Source: Billgrantia lactosivorans | Lineage (GTDB): Bacteria > Pseudomonadota > Gammaproteobacteria > Pseudomonadales > Halomonadaceae | DNA length: 64,000 nt | NCBI RefSeq assembly: GCF_003254665.1 | Contig: NZ_QHGY01000001.1 | Coordinates: 992,001-1,056,000 of the forward strand | Direction: 5' to 3' | Shown: one piece after another, positions 58,325 to 64,000 of the stretch | How positions within the stretch are numbered: the first letter of the stretch is position 1 | Layout: every line of letters begins with the position of its first letter | Position numbers and translations under genes: made by a program | The notes under the pieces: generated by a model | Database searches by the model: none | What the model saw: the letters and a program-made list of their open reading frames with translations, nothing else | Told to the model about the DNA's origin: nothing

Positions 58325-61300
58325 TTATTCTCTGATCAGCAGGCGGTAGAGTGCCGGGATCACCAGCAGCGTCAACAGCGTGGAGGCGACCAGGCCGGAG
58401 ATGATGGCCCAGGCCATCGGCGGCCACAGCGTCGACTGGGTCAGGGTCAGCGGCACCAGGCCGGCCACGGTGGTGGCCGTGGTCAGCAGCACCGGCCGCG
58501 TGCGCCGGGCCACCGCGGTGACGACCGCCTCGGCCACGCCGAAGCCCTGGCGGCGGTTGGCGTTCATCAGGTCGATCAGCACGATGGCGTTGTTGACCAC
58601 GATGCCGACCAGCGCCACCACGCCCAGGATCGCGGTGAAGCCGAACGGCTGCCCGGTCAGCCACAGGCCCGGTACCACGCCGATGATCGACAGCGGCACG
58701 GTGGTCAGGACGATCGCCAGCTGGCGGAAGGAGTTGAACTGCGCCAGCAGGAAGATCACCAGCAGCAGGCCGCCGAACGGCAGGGTCTGGAACAGCGCGG
58801 TGTTGGCATCGCCGGCGGACTCGGCCGCCCCGCCCACGGCATAGCTGACCCCCGCCGGCAGCTCGAGCGCATCCAGGCGCGGCAGGATCTCGCCGAGCAC
58901 CCCATCGTAGGTCCAGCCGTCGGCCACCTCGGCCAGCACCGCCGTCATGCGGCGCAGCCCGCGATGCTGGATCACCGCCGGACGCCAGGCCGTCGCCAAC
59001 GAGGCGATCTCGCCGAGCGGCACCGAGCGCCCATCGGCGGCGGCGAGGCGCAGCCCCTCCAGCCCCTCGACGGAGAAACGCTCGCCCTCGGGCGCCCGCA
59101 CCAGCAGCGGTGCCGGGTCGCGCCCGGCGCGCCAGGTGCTGACCTCGACCCCCCGGCTGGCAGCGGCCAGGGCCAGGGCCACGTCGCGCCGCGAGAGCCC
59201 GTACTCGGCGGCGCGGGCGTCGTCGGTCTCGACCCGCAGCGTGGCCAACCCCTCGCCCAGGCGATGGCGCGCATCGCGCGCGCCCTCGGCCTCGCGCACC
59301 ACGCTGAGGATGCGCGCGGCGGCCTCGGCCAGCGCCACGCGGTCCTCGCCGAAAACGCGGATCTCCACCGGTGCCTCCAGCGGCGGCCCCTGGCCCAGGC
59401 GCCGGGCCACCACCTCGGCCTCGGGCAGCCAGTCGGGTGCCACCCCCCGCACCCAGGCCATCAGGCCGGCCAGGTCGTCGGCCGACTCGGCCTCGACCAC
59501 CAGCCGCGCCAGGTGCGGCTGGCGCGGCTGCTCGACCAGGTTGTAGTAGAAGCGCGGCCCGCTGAAGCCGACGAAGCGATGCACCGCCCGCACCGCCGGA
59601 CGTTCGGCCAGCTCCGTGGCCAGCACCTCGGCCTGGTGCGCGGTGGTGTCGAGGTGTGTCCCTTCGGGAAAATTGAGATCGACCACCAGCTGGTTGCGGT
59701 CGGTATCGGGAAAGAAGTTCTGGTCGAGCAGCGGCATCATCGCCAGCGCCCCCGCCAGCAGCAGCCCGGCGCCGGCCAATACCCAGGCCGGCCAGCGCAC
59801 GGCGATCCTGCCGGCGCGCTCGCCCCATGCCTGCAGCCGCTCCCGCCGCGTACCCTGCCGCGGCTTCAGGAGCCCCGCGGCAAACACCGGCGTGACGAAC
59901 ACGGCATAGACGTAGCTCACCGCCAGCGTCAGCATCACCATGATCGGAATGGCGCGGGTGAAGTCGGCCGTGTTGCCGCTCGAGAGCAGCAACGGGACGA
60001 AGGCGGCCAGGGTGGTGCCGGTGGCGGCCAGCAGCGGCGTGGCGAGTTCGCGCACCGAACGGGTCACGGCCTGGGCCGCCGAGCGCCCCTGGTCGCGGTG
60101 CCACTGGATGTTCTCGACCATGACGATGGCGTTGTCCACCAGCATGCCCAGGGCGATCACCATGCCGGCCACGGCGATCTGGTGCAGCACGCCGCCCCCC
60201 ATGGCGTAGAGGGCCAGCGAGGAGAAGGTCACCAGCGGCACGACCACCATCACGGCGAGCCCCAGCCGCAGCCCCATGGACAGGAACAGCAGCACGCCGA
60301 GAATGCCGATGCCCATCAGCAGCGAGACGCCGAGCTCCGTCAAGCGCCGCTCGACCCAGCGCGGCTGGTAGAAGGTCTCCTCGATCGCCAAGGGCGCGTA
60401 GGCCGGACGCAGCTCCTCCACCAGCGCGCGCAGGCGCGCCCCGAAGCGGGCGGCGTTGACCCGGTCGTTGGCGAGCACCAGGCCCAGCGCCACTGCCGGC
60501 CGGCCGTCGTGCCACAGCCGCGCGGTAGCAGGCTCCTGGGGCGCGAGGTGCACGTCGGCGAGCTCGCCGAGCGGCAGCTGGTCGCCCTGTGCGGTGCGGA
60601 TCGGCGTATCGGCCAGCTCCTCCAGCGAAGCGAACTCGCTGCGCGGGTCGAGCACCAGCGAGCGTCCGCCGATCGACAGGCTGCCGCCAGGCGACGTCAG
60701 GTTGCGAGCGGCGAGCTGGTCGCCCAGGGCGCGGGCGTCTAGCCCGGTCAGCTCGGCCTGGGCATCGTCCCAGCCGATCACGACCTGCTGGCCCGGGTCG
60801 GCCAGCAGGTCGACGCGGGCGATCTCCTTGAGACGAAACAGGTCCCGGCGCAGCCGCTTGGCCGCCTCGCGCAGCTCGAGCAGGTCGTCGGAGCCGGTCA
60901 CCGCCAGCACGATGCCGTGGGCATCCGAGTCACGGTCGCTGATCTCGGCCTCGCCCACGCCATCCGGAAATTCACGGCTGGCCCGGTCGACGGCGATGCG
61001 CACCCGCTCCCAGGCGGCATCGGTGTCGTAGACATGCTCGTGCATCTCGAGCGTGACGTGAGCCACGCCCAGGCGCGAGGTCCCGATGATGTCGCTGACC
61101 TCCTCGATCTGGGCCAGTTCCTCCTCCAGCGGGTTGAGGACCAGCCGTTCGACCTGCTCCGGTTCCGCGCCGGGATAGGGCACCAGCACCTGGCCGAAGC
61201 GATAGGGAAAGAAGGGATCCTCCTGCCGGTCCATCGCCGCCCAGGCCGCCAGGCCGAGCAGGGCCAGCAGCAGCGTGACGGTGAGTATGAGGCGCTTGTA

Positions 61301-61327
61301 GCGCAGCGAGGCGAGCAGCCAGCTCAT
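58325..61327 (-). CDS. RND efflux pump inner-membrane transporter
   Basis: A 1000-residue proton-driven exporter. It has one N-terminal helix, a first periplasmic loop (~35-325), five to six helices with the RND signature GMLVDNAIVMVENI (~395-408), a second loop and the C-terminal helix set. The length fits drug-type RND proteins (HAE1-like), slightly short. It forms an operon with the adaptor gene upstream, which overlaps it by 4 bp. No outer-membrane channel gene is present, so a TolC-like protein from elsewhere must serve. The substrate cannot be told from sequence. Confidence 0.92.
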   Translation of the reverse strand: MSWLLASLRYKRLILTVTLLLALLGLAAWAAMDRQEDPFFPYRFGQVLVPYPGAEPEQVERLVLNPLEEELAQIEEVSDIIGTSRLGVAHVTLEMHEHVYDTDAAWERVRIAVDRASREFPDGVGEAEISDRDSDAHGIVLAVTGSDDLLELREAAKRLRRDLFRLKEIARVDLLADPGQQVVIGWDDAQAELTGLDARALGDQLAARNLTSPGGSLSIGGRSLVLDPRSEFASLEELADTPIRTAQGDQLPLGELADVHLAPQEPATARLWHDGRPAVALGLVLANDRVNAARFGARLRALVEELRPAYAPLAIEETFYQPRWVERRLTELGVSLLMGIGILGVLLFLSMGLRLGLAVMVVVPLVTFSSLALYAMGGGVLHQIAVAGMVIALGMLVDNAIVMVENIQWHRDQGRSAAQAVTRSVRELATPLLAATGTTLAAFVPLLLSSGNTADFTRAIPIMVMLTLAVSYVYAVFVTPVFAAGLLKPRQGTRRERLQAWGERAGRIAVRWPAWVLAGAGLLLAGALAMMPLLDQNFFPDTDRNQLVVDLNFPEGTHLDTTAHQAEVLATELAERPAVRAVHRFVGFSGPRFYYNLVEQPRQPHLARLVVEAESADDLAGLMAWVRGVAPDWLPEAEVVARRLGQGPPLEAPVEIRVFGEDRVALAEAAARILSVVREAEGARDARHRLGEGLATLRVETDDARAAEYGLSRRDVALALAAASRGVEVSTWRAGRDPAPLLVRAPEGERFSVEGLEGLRLAAADGRSVPLGEIASLATAWRPAVIQHRGLRRMTAVLAEVADGWTYDGVLGEILPRLDALELPAGVSYAVGGAAESAGDANTALFQTLPFGGLLLVIFLLAQFNSFRQLAIVLTTVPLSIIGVVPGLWLTGQPFGFTAILGVVALVGIVVNNAIVLIDLMNANRRQGFGVAEAVVTAVARRTRPVLLTTATTVAGLVPLTLTQSTLWPPMAWAIISGLVASTLLTLLVIPALYRLLIRE

Positions 61328-62397
61328 GGCAGCACCCGGACCCGGTCGGCGTCTTCCAGGCGCCCCTGCCCGGCCGTCACCACCCTGTCACCCGGCGACA
61401 GGGCGTCGGTGCGCACCGCCACCCAGCCGTCGGCCAGGCGTCCCGGTGTCACGTCGACATGACGCACCCTGTCGCCATCGTCCACTGCCAGGACGCGTGG
61501 CGCATGACCGCCGGGATCGACCACCGCCGCCAGCGGCACCTGCATGTGCGGCGAGGCGGCGAGCGCAAGCTGCACCTGCAGCGACTCCCCCAGCGCCGGG
61601 GCCGGCTCGGCCTCGATGGCGACGATGACGGGCGCCATGGCGCCATCCGCGCGGCCCACGTGTGCCACCCGGCCCGTCAGACGCTGCGCTTGCGATGGCG
61701 AGGTCAAGGTTGCCTCCTGGCCCGGCTCCAACCGCGCGGCGAGGGCTCCCGGCACGCGGATCTCGACCTCGCGCCCGGCCACGCCGGCCAGCTTCAGGAT
61801 GGCTTGGCCGGCGGCGACGAAGTCGCCGGGCTCGGCCTCGAGATCGGTTACCTCTGCCGCGAAGGGCGCGCGCAGGGTCAGCTCGTCGAGCTGGGCCCGG
61901 GCCTCGTCGCGCTGCGCCAGGGCCTGTTCGCGGGCCTGGGCCGTGGCCTCGCGCTCCGCGCGCAGGCGGTCCAGCTCCTCCGCGGCGCTGAGGTTGCGCT
62001 CACGCAGCGCCCGCGCCCGCTCCACGTCCCGCCCCAGCCGGCTCAGGCTGGCATCGAGCTCGCGCACGCGGGCCTCGGCGGCCGCCAGTGTTGGCGCCAT
62101 GGCCGGATTGTGCAGCGTGGCCAGGGCCTCGCCCTGCTCGACCCGCTGCCCGCGCGTCACGTGCCTCTGCTGCAGCACACCGCCGTGCAGGAAGGCGGGC
62201 GACGCGCGTTCGCTGGCCCGCACGGTGCCGGGGAAGCGGTACCTCACCGCGTCCTGGGACAATCGCACCTCGGCCACCCGAACCCCGGGCAGCGGCGCCT
62301 CACCCCGCGCGACCTGGGCCGGCGCCGCATCGCAGCCCGCCAGCAGTGACGCGGCCAGCGCCAGCGGGGCCGCCAGGCCCCCTCTCACCCTCCACAT
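61324..62397 (-). CDS. RND efflux adaptor (membrane fusion lipoprotein)
   Basis: A 357-residue HlyD/AcrA-type adaptor. A lipoprotein signal ends in LLAGC (lipobox, Cys near 22), so it is anchored to a membrane. A lipoyl/barrel-sandwich half, a long coiled-coil hairpin (~105-175, rich in Arg, Glu and Ala) and beta-barrel domains follow. Its stop overlaps the transporter start by 4 bp. An operator-like palindrome lies 19 bp before the start codon. Confidence 0.88.
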   Translation of the reverse strand: MWRVRGGLAAPLALAASLLAGCDAAPAQVARGEAPLPGVRVAEVRLSQDAVRYRFPGTVRASERASPAFLHGGVLQQRHVTRGQRVEQGEALATLHNPAMAPTLAAAEARVRELDASLSRLGRDVERARALRERNLSAAEELDRLRAEREATAQAREQALAQRDEARAQLDELTLRAPFAAEVTDLEAEPGDFVAAGQAILKLAGVAGREVEIRVPGALAARLEPGQEATLTSPSQAQRLTGRVAHVGRADGAMAPVIVAIEAEPAPALGESLQVQLALAASPHMQVPLAAVVDPGGHAPRVLAVDDGDRVRHVDVTPGRLADGWVAVRTDALSPGDRVVTAGQGRLEDADRVRVLP

Positions 62398-62415
62398 CGT
62401 TCTCCCCCTCTTGTA

Positions 62416-62435
62416 AACTGGCCGACCGGTCAGTT
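62416..62435. promoter_or_regulatory. TetR-type operator before the efflux operon
   Basis: The near-palindrome AACTG-n-CCG-nn-CGG-n-CAGTT lies between the tetR end and the adaptor start. A second copy at 63075-63094 differs in one base. Confidence 0.75.
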
Positions 62436-62451
62436 ATCGATCCAAAAAAAC

Positions 62452-63057
62452 TCAGCCCCGCGGCGTCACCCCCTCCATGAAGATCTTGAGGAAATCCTCC
62501 AGGAAGGCTGCATCACTGCCTATGCCCGGCCAGTGCTGGTGATGGCACTTGGCCTCGAACCACTGGGTGCAGGTCATCACGAACATGGCGATCACGTGGG
62601 TCGGGTTGACGTCGCTGCGCAGCAGGCCGCGCTTCTGGGCCTGGCGCACCCACTCGGCCCCCGCCCCCACCAGCTGGTTGTCGAGCTCGCCGCAATGGTT
62701 GTCCCCCTCCAGGTGGGTCCAGGCGAAAAGCCGCACCACCCCGGGGTTGTCGCGCAGGAAATGGAAGTAGGCTTCCACCGAGCTGCGCAGTAGAGCGGCA
62801 TCCGGCTCGCCGGCCTCCTCAAGCATCGCCATCTGGGCCGTGAAGTAGCGCTCGAAGGCACGGTTCTTGACCGCCTCCCAGAGCTGCTCCTTGCTGCCGA
62901 AATGATGGTGGATCAAGCTCTTGGTGACCTCGGCCGAACGCGCCAGCGCGCTGAGCTTGACCGCGGAGAAGCCCTGCTCGACGAACAAGGTTTCCGCCGC
63001 GTCGAGGATGCGCGCGCGGGTCAGTTCGGGATCACGGGTCTGGATTTTCTGAGTCAT
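62452..63057 (-). CDS. TetR/AcrR family repressor of the efflux operon
   Basis: A 201-residue regulator. The N-terminal helix-turn-helix is ILDAAETLFVEQGFSAVKLSALARSAEVTKSLIHHHFGSK in outline (residues ~16-55), followed by an all-helical ligand domain. It is on the same strand as the adaptor and pump genes and 54 bp upstream of the adaptor start. Identical-type palindromes sit before this gene and before the pump genes, so it should repress both itself and the pump until a ligand binds. Confidence 0.88.
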   Translation of the reverse strand: MTQKIQTRDPELTRARILDAAETLFVEQGFSAVKLSALARSAEVTKSLIHHHFGSKEQLWEAVKNRAFERYFTAQMAMLEEAGEPDAALLRSSVEAYFHFLRDNPGVVRLFAWTHLEGDNHCGELDNQLVGAGAEWVRQAQKRGLLRSDVNPTHVIAMFVMTCTQWFEAKCHHQHWPGIGSDAAFLEDFLKIFMEGVTPRG

Positions 63058-63074
63058 GCGATGAAGATAGTACT

Positions 63075-63094
63075 AACTGGCCGACCGGTCAATT
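63075..63094. promoter_or_regulatory. TetR-type operator before the regulator gene
   Basis: Nineteen of 20 bases match the site at 62416-62435. It lies 17 bp upstream of the tetR start codon, in the tetR-mnmA divergent region, where binding would block tetR transcription. Confidence 0.75.
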
Positions 63095-63148
63095 GCTTCG
63101 TGGCAGCCCGGCCACCCCGGGCAGATGAAGCGCCCGGGCAAGATGAGG

Positions 63149-64000
<852 letters not shown>

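Noticed and set aside
58286..60742. An 818-codon plus-strand frame opposite the RND transporter
   Set aside because: Composition is His/Gln/Gly/Arg-rich with no recognisable fold; it is antisense to a clear RND gene.

Overview
The window is high-GC chromosomal DNA from a gammaproteobacterium, most likely Halomonadaceae (Halomonas or a close relative). This rests on the housekeeping gene set and its order: AlaA, PdxB, RlmKL, Rmf, a 1612-residue NAD-glutamate dehydrogenase, FtsK, Aat, Bpt, IF-1, ClpA, ClpS, Icd, RluE, NudJ and MnmA. The assignment comes from protein recognition; no database search was possible.

Layout. (1) 1-2485: a divergent redox pair, a secreted multihaem cytochrome c (cut by the left edge) and a membrane ferric-reductase-like flavocytochrome. 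(2) About 2486-19667: an accessory island ending at the 3' end of tRNA-Ser(GGA). It holds a degenerate metallopeptidase-like protein, a WYL regulator, an AT-rich DUF1232 protein, an Mrr-like nuclease and a tightly packed minus-strand operon. That operon runs SNF2-type helicase, DUF4391, type III methyltransferase (Mod), AlbA_2/Schlafen-like ATP-binding protein and type III Res. A divergent UPF1-like SF1 helicase, an unidentified gene fragment and the 3' remnant of a phage-type integrase follow. (3) 19668-24720: nitroreductase and thioesterase, the operon yadG-yadH-like ABC exporter plus queF, and an alternating cluster of three tRNA-Glu(TTC) and three tRNA-Gly(GCC) genes with two broken tRNA-Gly pieces. 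(4) 24722-57717: core metabolism, translation and cell division genes. These include msrB, rbgA, alaA, htpX, pdxB, a large GGDEF/EAL sensor, rlmKL, rmf, pyrD, gdhB, trmA, murI, rarA, lolA and ftsK, then an N-degron cluster (aat, bpt, clpA, clpS, with infA between) and icd. (5) 57714-64000: nudJ, then a TetR-controlled RND efflux module lying between nudJ and mnmA, which are neighbours in E. coli. MnmA is cut by the right edge.

How it works together. The island looks like an anti-phage locus. Mod and Res should form a type III restriction-modification enzyme, translationally coupled to a helicase, a DUF4391 protein and an AlbA_2 ATP-binding protein that classical type III systems lack. Mrr and an SF1 helicase flank it. 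A WYL-type regulator, a family often found beside defence genes, sits at one end. In the core, Aat and Bpt attach leucine to protein N-termini and ClpS/ClpA recognise and unfold such proteins; all four genes lie within 5 kb. The efflux module has a TetR gene with a near-identical 20-bp imperfect palindrome on each side, pointing to simple repression of both the pump and the regulator.

Most long reading frames opposite the GC-rich genes are composition artefacts and were left out. Two real genes run off the window edges: the cytochrome at 1 and mnmA at 64000.
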